Assembly: GCA_921293015.1 (NCBI GenBank)
Contig: OV121081.1
Span: 79,191,022 to 79,255,021 of the forward strand
Length of the DNA stretch: 64,000 bases
Reading direction: 5' to 3'
DNA from: Phorcus lineatus
Taxonomy: Eukaryota; Mollusca; Gastropoda; Trochida; Trochidae
Part shown: positions 1-12,654 of the stretch, piece by piece
How positions within the stretch are numbered: position 1 is the stretch's first letter
Layout of the letters: every line of letters starts with the position of its first letter
Translations under genes and position numbers: made by a program
The notes under the pieces: model-generated
The model's database searches: none
Seen by the model: only the letters and a program-made list of their open reading frames with translations
Told to the model about the DNA's origin: nothing

Positions 1-470
1 AATTAGCTTTGCCCGCAAGTCCCCTTAGCGGGATGCGAGTAGCACACTCTATTTTTCTCACGCTAACTAATTATGACCGCGGGTCTCGGTAGCGGAGCCC
101 GGAAATTTATTGCCTAGCAGTAGTCTCAGTTCAACGCTTGTATTTTCGTTCCGGCTGTCGCTAAGCAACCGTGTTTTGTTTCGTTGGTGTTCTAAATAAT
201 GCGCGAACATGCTCCGAAAATTATGCGAACATTGATAATGTTTATCGTACCGAAAATAAGCGTTAAAATCACTCAATTTTCCCCCACTCCCCGTGGCACG
301 TGCTAATAGCCTGTGGGCACTTTCTCCCCGCTCGCACGAGCTTACCGTCCCGCGCGTGCTATCGTTTGCTTACAAGCCTGCACTCACACCAAACGTACAA
401 CCTTATATCGCACGCCCTATGCTCTGAACATTTGGGCGGATTTCAATACCGGTTGGATCATTTGAAAGAG
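1..470. other. No gene recognised
   Basis: This stretch is richer in CpG than most of the window but shows no convincing exon, RNA gene or transposon end. Short open frames on both strands have no recognisable domain and no matching splice borders. Confidence 0.4.
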
Positions 471-1965
471 CAGAAAATTGTCTTCAATTCAATATAAAAT
501 ACATAACTACACTACCTGAATTGAAGATACAGCATGTGCCGCAAAAAAGGTGATTTTTACATATTTTTAGTTTTACACCATTTTGTCACACCAATTTTTA
601 CATGTGCTCAACGTATTTTGACAATTTTTATATCATAAGACAGAGAGAAAGATTGTCTTTCTTTCCATGTAAAATGTGTACATGCGCAAAAATAAATAAA
701 GACACAGCAAGCGCCGCACAAAAAGCTAATTCTCGATTCAAATCATGTAAACTGAGCGGCGATTTTGACATGTGCCTTACTGTCGCTCATATCTTCTCAA
801 CAGCTAGGCGTATTTTGAAATTGATTACCTCGTGATAAAGAAGGAATAATTGTCTTCAATTTGATATAAAAAAGTTATATACACCATATAGAATAAAGAT
901 ACAGCAATTTTGCAATTTCATATATCAAAATATAGAGAAAAGGATGATCTTTATTGCAATATAAAATTGGTATGTACAAGAAAATCAGAAAGGACCCGGT
1001 GCGCATCGCACAAACAGGCAATTTCTCTATTCATATTTTGTTGACCGAGAAGCGATTTATTTTCAACTGCTTTTTACACTTCCTATCCATTTAACGGCAG
1101 AGCGCATTATCAACATTTTTATATCACAATAAAGAGGAAAGGATCTTCTCCAATTCTATATAAAATTTGCAAATTACAATTAGACAATAAAGGAGCGGTT
1201 AGTGATGTCGCAATTACCAAAATCTGTTCTAAAATACCCGAGGGTACCATCTTTGCAAACTTTATATATTCCAAACCAAGTGGTACATATTTATTATTTT
1301 CATATCATCGTAAAGCAGAAATAAATACCTTCATTTTCATGTGTAAGTTGCCCATATTTGCATCAAAATAAAACGTGTGAAAACGATGTGACATATGTTG
1401 CGGTAAGGCGATTATCAAAGACTTTATTATTAGCTATACCCACGGTTCATTGGTAATAACTTCTAATTACAGTGCAAAAGATTGTTATGATTTATTTCTT
1501 CGTAAAGAAGAATAAATTGCCTTCAATTCCATATATAATTTGCATGTATGCAAAGCGAATAACATGATTTATAAAGTTTGAAATAAAGACAATTTATATT
1601 GTGTGTGAGTGTATGTTTCACTGAGCGCGTGCATTTGCCCGGGGCTATTAGCTTAGTAATATTACTGTGGGGGTCAGAACGTTATCGGGATGTATCACTA
1701 CCCTGTTTTCGTAATTTATATCTTTCGTTTAGGATGGCGTATCGTAATAAAATTTATTGTGAAATATAGAGCAAGAAATTAGCTTCAATTCCGTATATAA
1801 TTTGCATGTGTGCACTCAGTGATTAAATGATTTTATAATGTTTGAAATAAAGACAATTTTTAAAATTTTGTAAAATTCGTTCTAGACATATTATAAAAAT
1901 AATTTTTATATTGATGTGAAGAGGAACTATTCATCTTTATTTTGGTTTGATTTCGCGCATGCGCT
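470..1965. repeat. Degenerate ~190-bp tandem array
   Basis: A related block recurs near 481, 654, 851, 946, 1144, 1327, 1516, 1770 and 1920. Each has an A/G-rich lead of the type 'taaagaagaaataaat', then 'cttcaattccatataaaa', then a TGCAT-like tail. Most spacings fall between 170 and 200 bp, with one half-length step (851 to 946) and one longer step (1516 to 1770). Copies are strongly diverged, so this is an old array. I see no coding potential in it. Confidence 0.5.
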
Positions 1966-4900
1966 CTTGAAATTTATTGAGTTATGGCGCCCGAATTGAA
2001 AACAAGTTTACTTCAGTTGTAGAAACCGTTCCAGGGGTGATAGAAATTTCATTCGAAGTGTCAAGTAAGTATCATCCATTTGTAACACGGGATTCACCGA
2101 CTAGCGTTGTATAAAACGACGATAATGTCCGTATTTTGCTATGTAAACACGCCATATGTTGTTAAAACGGTCGCATCTGGCGGCGCTGGAAAATTCGGCC
2201 ACAGGGGCTAATTGCGCTATAACGGTAGCGAGGCGAGTGCTGGAAAATTCAGCCACGGGGGCAAAACTATTCAAAATAATATTCAGCAACGTAAGGGTTA
2301 ATAAACATTAGTTTATGCCAAATGTCAGAGGTAAAACATCTTATTACTCAACCTCATCACCCAAAGTCGTAGGAGAAAGAATCAGGTATCATGCAGCCAT
2401 TTTAGTGTGAACATCTTTATCATTTGCGATAGGTAAATGGATTCACATAGCTTAACTGAACATGGTACTATGGTTTCATAACTGCTTCTTTTAATTTAAA
2501 AACGTTTTCTTGCGATTGGTAATGTTTATTTTAATTTTCATGAGATCACTTTATTTACCTAAAAAAGAATGTGCTACTGCCCCTTTAAACCATGCCTTAA
2601 GATATGGATAAAATTGTATTGTGTCAGGGTCAGAATATTATCCTATATGTCATAGCTACTTACCACATAATTTCCACTTGTGGAATGCAGTAGTTTTGGC
2701 AAATTTGGGTAGTCAAATCTTACCTCACCTGGCCTTATATATATTGAGTTAAAAAGCATATCTTCAAACCATATTAAGAGAAAAGGAACATTATTTTCCT
2801 CTTCAGGTAAGCTAAAATCAATAAAAAAACATCAGTGTGGAAGTAAGCTATCAGTCTCAGAATGGATAGGTTAAAGCTTTTTGTCAAACTGCATCTGTCA
2901 ACTGACCTTCCCAAATGCCACCATCAGAGACGCATGTCCCAACCCAATGAATCCCCTCACCCACAAACGTCTCCCTCCATCAACCTGACAATGTCAGACA
3001 TTCAGTCTAGGCTCCACATGAAAGGACATCTTGGCCCTCTGGGTCATTACAACCTCCCTCTGCTGTTTCATGTCCGATGTTTCGCCAACCATCCCCCTTC
3101 ATAGCTCATTAACGCACACAATGCCATGAGACTTTCAAAATTCAACATGTTCCTCTCATATTTGCATTCGTTTAGCATTATGAAAATATTTCCTTAGACA
3201 ACAATGTGGCACGTCCATGACGTAATTAACAAATCCTTTCTTTTCACATTTTGAACAAAAGTTCTCTTGAGATGGATTTTTAATTGTGTAATGTCATGCA
3301 AAGCTGGCACAAGTGCTTAAACAATCAGTTCACTGACATAAAAAATTTTAAAAAAAAAAAAAACTGTAGTGAAGAAAAAATTACAGCCAAATTAAACGAA
3401 ACAAAAAATTCTAAGGGCATTAGCAATTTTCAAACATAGCGAATGCTAAATCATCTGCACCCATATCAGCGTGCCGGCCAAACATTCCATATTTATCCCT
3501 TGGATAACAAATTTTATCTCAACTTGCACATTTACATAATGGCCACAACCAGTCACAAATTTCATTTGACACAATAAAGAAGAATATACAGAGATAATGA
3601 AGACACTTTTTCTAGCAAGTGATCACAACAATGTGAGGAATAGAAGTTAAAACGTCCACCTCACATCATCTTCTGGAATGGCAATCAAAAAGAGAGAGCA
3701 GCATGGATGATCCCTGAAGTGTCGGTTTGAGTGGGATGTGGACTATTTCCTGGTTACAGACAGGCACCGCCTCCATGCTGCTTTGTTTACTTCCTTTGTG
3801 TATCTATCATTCACATTACAAACTCCCTCTATTCCTCCATAAAATCAAGCAGTGAGCATCCCATTGAGCAGGTTACACTTGTGGGTGCCAGTTAACATGC
3901 ATTTGGTTCAGTATCATAATTTCACAGCTGGATAAGCATCAATAGTGGGTGAAGAATGCAGTGGTATTGGGTAACATTTACATCAGACATGAGCATAGTG
4001 GACTCTATATATCTTCCTTAACCTGATTCACTGATTGATATAATATTCATTTCTTCTTAATAAGATATTTTTTTTCTCATTGAACTAAACATCTATCAAT
4101 CAATGAAACATTTTATTTCAGATGAGAAAATCCCTTCTGAGGTCATGAAATATTAACAGCATTTAACTCAGCCTACAAAATTATATCGCTTGTATTCTGG
4201 CAGGTACTGTTACGATACAATTGTAGCTTCACATTGCAAGTGAAGTGAAACCTGAAAGTGCAAGCTGGAGACCTCTTTTGACTGTCTTGAATGAACAAAT
4301 GTTTACTTTTAGAACAAATTCAGCGGAGAAAGTGAAAATGCAACCAGGGTGGGGAATTACAGCTGCACAAATGATTTCAATTATTTTTACCCCAACCTTA
4401 ATTCATAACCTGACAAAATATTTAGCTTTCTCATAAAGGAAACAAGAAGCTATTCAAGAAAGAGTGTATTTGTAATAAAAAAAAAGGTTAGGCAACCATA
4501 TAAGTCAAACCTGTAGTTTGCTCAATTATCATTAATTATTCAATGCACATCAAGTGTAACATTATCTATGCTAATAATTTTCAGACATGGTAACTCTAAT
4601 AAAACCACTATAAAACTTATGTACACTATGACTTTATAAAGAAAGGATGCCCCCACTTTCACAAACACCCCTTAAGGTGATCGTAGATAAATGTTATAGT
4701 TAATGTTAAGAAAGTTCTTGGGTCTCCTTTAACAAAGAAACCTTTACTATGGTTAACCTTAACTACCATTGTTTATATTTTTTATTAAGGTTACATAAGT
4801 GACTTAGGCCTGAAAATGTATTTTTTAAGAGTATAGGGTTAAGGGGTGAGGTGATATGGGGTTTAATGCCGTTTCTAAGAGTATTTCCCTTATATCCTGG

Positions 4901-5841
4901 CTGCTCGCATTATTACAGGGAGAAGGCCTGCAACTCCATTGTGGCTATGCATTACGATGAAACCTGCGAGCATTGGCTGGAACTAGTGAATAATGGGTGT
5001 TGAACAATTCTCTACTGCCGACAAGTTACCAAGCACCTGGCAGTATTAAAACCTTGGATCTCTTGATCTGAAGCCAAACAACCTAACCACTTGGTATCCC
5101 ATCCCCAACGATTAATGAAATAATTGGTGAGGTGTAAAACATAAATTCAAATGACAACCAAAAACACCAGAGGTCTATCTTCTATTGCTCGACCTACTAT
5201 TGGCTCCTCTCCAGAAATATGATATTATCATGCACTTCTAACTTGCTTAGCATGCTTTTTATGCTAACTCAAACAACAGAATGTTTTTATTATGTTTATA
5301 CAAGTCCTTGTCTTAAGCAGAGATAAGAAGTCCTTACAAAAGCTCGTCTATAATCCAACATGACTTACAAGTGCACAGGAAACAGGTTCAACATGAGATC
5401 AATGTCAGACGTGTAGAGACAGATTACACGGACTGACATGCAGAAACACTGCTACACGTACAAGATGTAATCACTTTTTTCTCTTATTGTGTAGGGGCAC
5501 TTGATCCAGCTTATCTTTCTCTTAAACTTTTGTTCTTGACATAGTCTCTTAAGCACAAAATTGCTGGTTTAAGAAGGCATCAGCATGAGTAACTTTTCAT
5601 ATGCACCCTTATACTAATAGACTTCTTTTTCATATATAAATCTAGCAACCTCCTAAGTCTTGTGCAAAACTTTTCAGTTAATAACGGGCAGTGATGCACC
5701 ATGTTATTTCTCTGAAACAATTTGCAGTCTTTCAAAAGACACTTTCATAAAAAAATATTTATCGGTTAATATTTGAAGTGTCCAATCTGATATAAAATGA
5801 CCATGTTCAAAGCAATAAAATTTTTAAAATACTGACTCTAC
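1966..5841. other. No gene recognised
   Basis: No exon with domain support is visible. Around 2180-2265 the block 'gctggaaaattc', followed by a GCCAC-containing tail, occurs twice about 55 bp apart, a small local duplication. The rest is AT-rich single-copy-looking sequence with short chance frames. The segment 2862-3104 is open on the plus strand but looks unlike a protein. Confidence 0.4.
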
Positions 5842-5900
5842 TCCCAGCTAACACACGACGTACATACGACGTTGTGAGAAGGTCGTATTTTGGTAACGTA

Positions 5901-6600
5901 ATTTCCCGACGTACCTGCGACGTACTAAGTACGAAAAACATAACGTAATTTCTCAACGTTGTTACGACGTTGTGTTATACGTATTTTTTTACGTTAATAT
6001 AACGTAGTTATGTCACGTCCAGTGGTACGTCCTCACAACGTCCTGATTACGTGCCTTTTACAGGATATAATAGTAGAAAAGTTATCCAGTAACATGAAAG
6101 AAAAATGTACATTTAATCTGGGAAAACACAAACGAAGCAGCAAAAACAATATCTGATGTTCAAATATTCAAAGAGAGCTTTTTACTGGTAATGTTATTTC
6201 CTGACGTATCTGCGACGTACTAAGTACGAAAAAAATAACGTAATTTCTCAACGTTGTTACGACGTTGTGTTATACGTATTTTTTACGTAAATGTAACGTA
6301 GTTATGTCACGTCCAGTGGTACGTTCTCACAACGTCCTGATTACGTGCCTTTTACGGGATATAATAGTAGAAAAGTTATCCAGTAACATGAAAGAAAAAT
6401 GTACATTTAATCTTGGAATACACAAACGAAGCAGTAAAAACAATATACGATGGTCAAATATTCAACGAGAGCCTTTTACTGGTAATGTTATTTCCTGACG
6501 TATCTGCGACGTATTAAATACGAAACATATAACGTTATATCTCTAGTTGTAAGTATTACGTATTTAACGTAGTTATGTGATGCCCAGTCTTACATCGTCA
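5901..6600. repeat. ~295-bp tandem repeat, about 2.3 copies (left array)
   Basis: Units begin at 5901, 6196 and 6490, each starting with ATTTCC(C/T)GACGTA. The first two are almost identical. The third decays after about 60 bp, apart from a few ACGT-containing words. Each unit holds several palindromic ACGT words and a non-ACGT stretch of about 150 bp. It sits directly inside the left end of the 5842-10715 element. Confidence 0.8.
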
Positions 6601-6858
6601 CAAAGTCTTCATCACGCATCTTTCACCAAACATATAGGCCTAAACAAAAGAAAGTTATTCTGTGATATCAAAAATATATCCACATTAATTCATCAGTTCT
6701 ATGAATTGAAAAAAGAAACAGTAGTAACAGTAAGTTAAAACCATAATGGGATATCTTGGCGTCGCTGCGATGTACTTGTTATTTATCATACATCATAATT
6801 TCTCAACTTTGATACGAAATTGTACAAGGCGTACGTTTCGCGCCATTACAAATGCTCA

Positions 6859-6873
6859 TGACGTCATATAAAA
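6859..6873 (+). promoter_or_regulatory. CRE-like palindrome plus TATA box
   Basis: TGACGTCA (6859-6866), the palindrome bound by CREB/ATF factors, is followed at once by TATAAAA (6867-6873). A second TGACGTC follows downstream. An ATG in a strong context (GCCGCCATGT) lies 45 bp beyond the TATA box at 6918. The arrangement looks like a compact RNA polymerase II core promoter for the short spliced frame that follows. Functional use is inference; the ACGT-rich surroundings raise the chance of a fortuitous match. Confidence 0.4.
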
Positions 6874-6917
6874 CATGACGTCGTAACGATTACGTCACAA
6901 ACGAGTACTTGGCCGCC

Positions 6918-9828
6918 ATGTTTGACGTCGCCGTGGGGAATCAATGTTTATTTTGCAAGTTTATTGGCACTGGCGTCTCTTCGATCCTTCCCAAAGCTCT
7001 GAGGTAAGTTGTTTTAGAACTTTTATGCATACTTTGTATCATTGGAGTTTAACACAATTTACGCACTTTTGATTTATGATCATCGTTACGATAAATAATT
7101 TAGGCCTAGGCCTAGATCTCCTCTCATAGAGGATGATGTGATACAAAATTAGAAGTAAATAGACTACTGCTGTATGTCCTATAGCATTATATAACAGCCA
7201 ATTTACTATCTTAGTTTTCTTTTTAGACATTTTTAGTTATTTCATATCCATTTGACCAACATTATGATTGCTAGGCAGTTTTGTTGTCCGCCGGCTCGGC
7301 TCCGAAAACACGGTCAAACTCCTTACAGTGTTACGGCATAGCATTTCATGCTTGATGACGCATAGTCTGTCACAAGTGCTGCACGGAGTTTGAAAAGTAT
7401 TTCAATCAGCAGTTTGCGAGTTCACCGAGTGCACACTTTGTGTTTGACATTCAGTTCCATTGATTATTAGATGGATGCAGTACGTCTTTTAAACCTAACT
7501 ATTTATAATATTTGAATAAATGATTCTTTATCTCGCGGGTAAGTAGCTTTACCCGCGATCACTGTGTTAACATTACACAATATATTTATTTGTGTTTCAT
7601 ATAAACAATGCAAACATGTTGGTGAAGTAAAAATCATTTAGTAGATAACCAGCAGAAAGTGAAGGTGAATAATAAATCTAAATCAATAAACGTGAGGAAA
7701 CGTCGATGAATGTCAAGATATTTCAAATATATGTACAGCCGTGACGGGTAAAGACACGCGGAGGGTAAAGATACGCACTCGCACAAAACTAGGCCTAAAC
7801 CTAGTAAATTAGATGAGTGTTAGCTTGTAATTGATGTATGTCTATGAATCTTTAGGGAATTAAGATGATATCATGAAGTTTTTGAAAAGGTAAAAAAGAT
7901 TTTATGTTGATTGTTGGCACAAAACTGGGAAAAACTGACAAAATTCCTAGCTAACATGTAGTCATCAAACAGTTTGCCTTCCCACATAACAACTGTCATT
8001 GGAAACCAAAATATTGTTCTGATTATCGGTTTATCCTTACCTAGACCTAAGGAAACAGTTTTAAAATCTAACGACGTCATTAAATTGGAAATGTTAGGTG
8101 TAGTCAAACCTTGCGTGCGTATCTTTAGCCGACACATGTCGACTTACGGGAATAGGGGAGTAGTCGTTGGCAAACTTTCACTGTCACTGACAAACACATT
8201 TCAACATGTATATTTTACATTAATGTTATCAGTGAAGCTCTAAACTTTAACAGTGACATGGTTATTATCCCATATACTGTATTTTTTCTGAAGCATGAAC
8301 ATGTATCTCTTAGGTGCGTAGCTTTACCCGACAACACTGTATGGTTAGTGTACAGTGATAGATTGTAGGCCGAATGTACAGCCATGTCGGGTAAAGTTAC
8401 GCACTTGCACAAACTTATTAACCTTGTAAATCAGGATGAGTGTGAGCTTGTAATACATTGACGTCTTTGCATCTTTAGGCAATTTGAAAGATATCATGAA
8501 GTTTTGAAAAGGTTAAATGGTGATAAGACCGAAAGTTCTGTCGCCGAATGCTCTATTCTCGCAATGGAACCGCATGCTAACTATCTAATGGGGTTGCAGG
8601 TAGAGCCTCTCTAACTAAATAGTGATAAGAGGCAAAAAAGACCTAGAAATTGGTAAGAACTGACAAAATTCATGGGAAACATGTCGTCTTTAAACATTTT
8701 TCTTCTCACATAACAATTGTCAATAAAAACCAAAATACTGAACCAAATATCGGCTTGTACTTGCCTAAACTTCAGAAATCAATTTCAAAATCTATGAAAA
8801 TCATGATGATGGAAAGGTTTGGTGTATTCAAACACTGTCTGTATATCTTTAGACTACATATGCCGACCAATGAAATATTTAGTGGGTTAGTCGTTTGAAA
8901 ACTTTCAGTGTCACTGACAAAAACACTTCACAATATATACTTGAATATTATCAACGAAGCTCTGAACTTTAACAATGACGTTGTTTATATCAAATATATT
9001 GTATATTTCTCGGATGAATGATCATGTATCTCTTAGGTGCGTAGCTTTACCCGACAGCACTGTACTTCTTTCTGTGATAACAAAACTGAAACGTTGAAAT
9101 TCATGATTGCCCCATCAAGTGCTGAATATTCCGAACATCTGAAATTATGCAATTATTTGAGTAGCGTAAAATGAGCATAAATCTATTTCCAAAGGATTAG
9201 GACCATTCTGATTCATATCAATTATTAGTTAAATGTCAGGCATTCATATAAAATTTAACTTCTATGTTTATGAAACATATTTGAAGTCAACGGGAATCGC
9301 TACCTTAACACGACTTTTTCATGAAGTCACCAATCTTTCGTAAGTATGCACACTATAGTGCCCATCAGTCAGTTGTATCTTTACGAACAACTATCAAATT
9401 GTGTTGTCAGTATTATGAAATACTCAATTTTCTTTTTCTTTTCTTGGGCTGCTCGAGGTAGACGAAGCGGAGGACCGGAGAGACAGGGAAGAGTAAGAAA
9501 GCCAACATGAATCTTAATGTTCTAGCTGGCTCCATCTACACAGGGGAACTCATCTTACTCTCAGGTACCCACTAATGATAAATATTATGATGAACGCTTA
9601 AAGCTTTATATGTATATATAAGCAGAACTAAAACTAATTGAAATACTTGAAAGGATACAACATGATATATTCAGATAATAAAAAATAGGCTCCATAAATA
9701 AAACCATCGATTTACAGTGTTTTATTTATTATATGGAACGGTTTATTCTGTTTATCATTATTTTCATTTTTATTTTACAGAACGTTCCTGGGTTCCTGAA
9801 CAGTGCTGTGAAGAAACATGTACAATGA
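6918..9828 (+). CDS. Putative three-exon 54-residue reading frame inside the ACGT element
   Basis: Proposed exons are 6918-7003, 9462-9492 and 9781-9828. Exon 1 starts with ATG in a strong Kozak context and ends at AG|GTAAGT. Exon 2 (31 nt) follows a pyrimidine run and TAG and ends at A|GTAAGA. Exon 3 follows 'ttttattttacag' and ends at TGA 9826-9828. An AATAAA at 9877-9882 lies about 50 bp further. The phases join without a shift (86 + 31 + 48 nt = 54 codons plus stop). The peptide begins MFDVAVGNQCLFCKF, has two Cys three residues apart, a Gly/Arg-rich middle and no recognised domain. Small exon 2 is the weakest link. It could be a noncoding transcript or a chance alignment of splice-like words. 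Confidence 0.35.
7738..9066. repeat. Diverged ~650-720-bp direct duplication
   Basis: Copy A (about 7738-8345) and copy B (about 8386-9066) align along their length. Each opens with a GGGTAAAG..ACGCAC block, shares 'gatatcatgaagttt' and 'gtcactgacaaa', and closes with 'gcgtagctttacccgaca' followed by CACTGTA. A third, shorter version of the closing block occurs near 7545. Copy B has about 100 extra bases after its first 150 bp. The duplication lies between exons 1 and 2 of the putative short gene. Confidence 0.75.
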
Positions 9829-10330
9829 AGCGAGAAAAATGAAGAAACGCGTTTTCCCTTATATATTCTAAGGCTGAATAAACAATTTTGTATAGTTTAT
9901 CCCTGTCTGATTTTTACCTTGTAATAGTATCGCTTATCCGAATATTGCAATACCATATTTGTTTTAATAGAAACTCGACGCCTTTAATTCGCAATCTTGA
10001 CTCCATGTTCAATAATTAGAAAAAATCTGAGTGCGAAGAGAATGTGCATATTTCACTACCCACCATTCGTTTTTATTAGTGACCACCGTCTACTAAAACA
10101 AATATGGTACGTGCAGCCTAACAAAGTATTCCTTTAAACTTCCAGTGTTATTTGGAAGTCGTGTGCGTTGTAGGAACGTTATTGTTAGGTCGCGTTAAAG
10201 TCCAAAATTTCGTTGTTGGGACTTATCGACTCCACAAGAGGGACGTTCCGAGGATGTTTCATGCTGATGTCCCTGGGACGTAAACGTAACGTAACAATGT
10301 TCTCACAACGTAATTTTGTTATCTAGGGAA

Positions 10331-10700
10331 ATACCACGTTGTGACAACGTGTTTGGGAGTCTACAAAATAACGTTGTGACAACGTTTGGAATTTACCTTA
10401 GGACAACGTAAATAAGAACGTCGTTACAACGTCGCCACGACGTCTTATTTAGGTAAAAATACCACGTTGTGACAACGTGAACGGGAGTCTACAAAATCAC
10501 GTTGTGACAACGTCAGGACTCAACCTTAGGACAACGTAAATAAGAACGTCGTTACAACGTCGCCACAACGTCTTATTTAGGTAGAAATACCACGTTGTCA
10601 CAACGTGAACGGGAGTCTACAAAATCACGTTGTGACAACGTCATGAATCTACGTTATGACAACGTAAAGTGGACGTTGTGACAACGTCATTACAACGTAG
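10331..10700. repeat. ~128-bp tandem repeat, three copies (right array)
   Basis: Units start with ATACCACGTTGT at 10331, 10459 and 10587. Each contains several near-palindromic ACGTTGTGACAACGT words and the phrase 'gggagtctacaaaat'. The array abuts the right terminal inverted repeat of the 5842-10715 element and resembles in composition, but not unit length, the left array. Confidence 0.85.
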
Positions 10701-10741
10701 ATTTGTTAGCTGGGACTAGGTTGCAAATTTGATTCATCATG

Positions 10742-10916
10742 CAGGGATTGGGAAAGGCAGAGGCCATGGGCCATTTTGCACATTTGATGAAAAAATGGCC
10801 CATTCAAATCAGAAATTTTACCATTGCTACTATGGGGAATGGCCCATTCAAAATTCTGGAAATGATTAAAAGCCATAAAAATGGCCCATTGTCCAGGGTG
10901 TCTTTCCCAATCCCTG
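10742..10916. mobile_element. 175-bp MITE, copy 1
   Basis: The element begins CAGGGATTGGGAAAG and ends with the matching inverted CTTTCCCAATCCCTG. It is flanked by ATCATG on both sides (10736-10741 and 10917-10922), a 6-bp target duplication. Its internal sequence carries several 'atggcccatt' words. A second copy of the same length lies at 17315-17489. It inserted only about 25 bp right of the large ACGT element. Confidence 0.75.
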
Positions 10917-10922
10917 ATCATG

Positions 10923-12654
10923 AGTTTTCCTCTGCATAACGATTAAGGCAGACAAAATTTTAAGACACTTTGATTCCTTTAATTTCAAACAATGTGTTTA
11001 ACACACAAGAAACTTAATGCATCCACATTTCAAAAGATTTCGACGTGCACCACTTCCACATTGTGTGCATGCACCTTCCACTCCAGCATATAACCTCCCT
11101 CAAACATAGAGCTCACACAATACAAGCTAACATGGTATAACACTGCCACTTTAAAACTAATTATTTGAAACTCTTGAAAGCGGCTTTAAACCCCAAATCA
11201 CCTCACCTGTAAGTTATTATTAAGGTAGAATATCCACATAAAAGAGTTTAATTAAACAGCGACCTTGTTCCACTATTGCTAAGGATTTTTGTGACAAACA
11301 CATACTCCTGGAAACGTTGATAATGACTGATAATGAGAATTCTGATTGGTCTGTACAGCACTGTTAGATGATTTGTGATGAAAAATTTAAAGAAAGGATG
11401 TTACATTAACGCTTTACTTACTGATTAACCAGTGCAGGGCCATTCCTGAATGCTGACTTTCAGGAATAATAACTTGATAATAAGGGAGAAATTGAGAAAG
11501 TCTTCAGCTAATGAGAATCGGTCTTGGAAAAATATATATCAGAGGGTAATAAGCTAGGATAAGAGAGTCAGCTGGCTGTCTTTCCATGATACAAAGATTA
11601 CATTGACATAACAATCAAGTTTTGTGGTTTTGAAATTCTACATCCAATGGTAGAAACAAGAAAAAATCATTTGATTTTAGAGCAACTTCAAACTACAGAA
11701 AATGTAATCCCAAGTACAATAGTCGAGAGCATTAACAAAAAGAAACTTTCTTTAAGAAAACTTCTTTTCCTGAAATATCCTTATTGATTGCTCAATGAAT
11801 ATCAACGTTTTCAACCAATGAAATTGAAAAAGAAAATTCTTTCCAAAACATGGCACTCAAATATCAGCAGCGTCAGCTAAATAACATAAGAAGTGCCGAT
11901 ACTGTAAAGCCATGTATTATTCTAGCTTATGAGTTTCTTTACAATTCTAATTATTCAATTAAATAAAACCTTGCAAGGTTGTTGGATCTAATACCTACAA
12001 TTTCCACAAGTCAGCAAATGATACACAGGATTATGGATCATATATTTTTTCACTTCAAATTTATCTAATTATCTTCATTATTAGTATCAAGACCCACTAT
12101 TTAATAATTTCAACATAATGCAAAATTAGAGAATATTGCTGAAATATGAAGTTATCAGTATCTATAAAGAATGAAATTGTCTAATATGTTTTACATTAAT
12201 TGGAAGGGAAAATTCCTTAGTACTGTTAGTACAAATATTTGTCTACATCATTCATGGAATCGATTGCTAGAAAGATTTATCAACTACATCATGACCTATG
12301 AAAATTGATCACTACACATCACAGTGATATTTTTAAAAAAGCTAAATCTCACGTCATTTAAGATTCCTTTTCTCTGGTATCAAGCAATACATGACTGGAA
12401 CACAAAGATTCTCACTTCTACATGGCTGTCATCATCAGAAAAGATACATCAATAAACAACCATGATAGCTTTAGCTCGAGGATAACAGCAGTTCTAGGGG
12501 ACATGTGAAAAATAGCTGATATTGCTAGACAAAAAAAGGATTTGTACATTAGCATTATAGACTTTATGATACCATGCCTATCATATATTCAGATACACTT
12601 TCATAGTGTAAGACTAACAGAGATAGTTCTTGTTGACATGAACTGTTTTCTCAC
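10923..12654. other. No gene recognised; possible intron of a minus-strand gene
   Basis: AT-rich sequence with no domain-bearing frame. It lies immediately downstream (minus sense) of the exon-like segment 12655-12799, whose GTGAG donor opens into it, so it may be intronic. Confidence 0.35.

Larger units (their letters stand above)
5842..10715. mobile_element. 4.87-kb ACGT-rich DNA element with 12-bp inverted ends
   Basis: The left end reads TCCCAGCTAACA (5842-5853) and the right end is its exact reverse complement, TGTTAGCTGGGA (10704-10715). If the innermost 11 bp are taken as the repeat, both ends are bordered by ACT, a possible 3-bp target duplication. Inside each end lies an array dense in AACGT and ACGTT words: ~295-bp units on the left and ~128-bp units on the right. 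The central 3.5 kb contains a promoter-like site, a candidate spliced short reading frame and a diverged internal duplication. No transposase is seen, so the element is probably non-autonomous. Paired ends and mirror-like arrays are seen directly. Superfamily is unassigned. Confidence 0.75.

Noticed and set aside
10739..10939. 66-codon frame and its mirror on the other strand
   Set aside because: Lies almost wholly within the 175-bp MITE, and the second copy at 17315 does not keep the frame.
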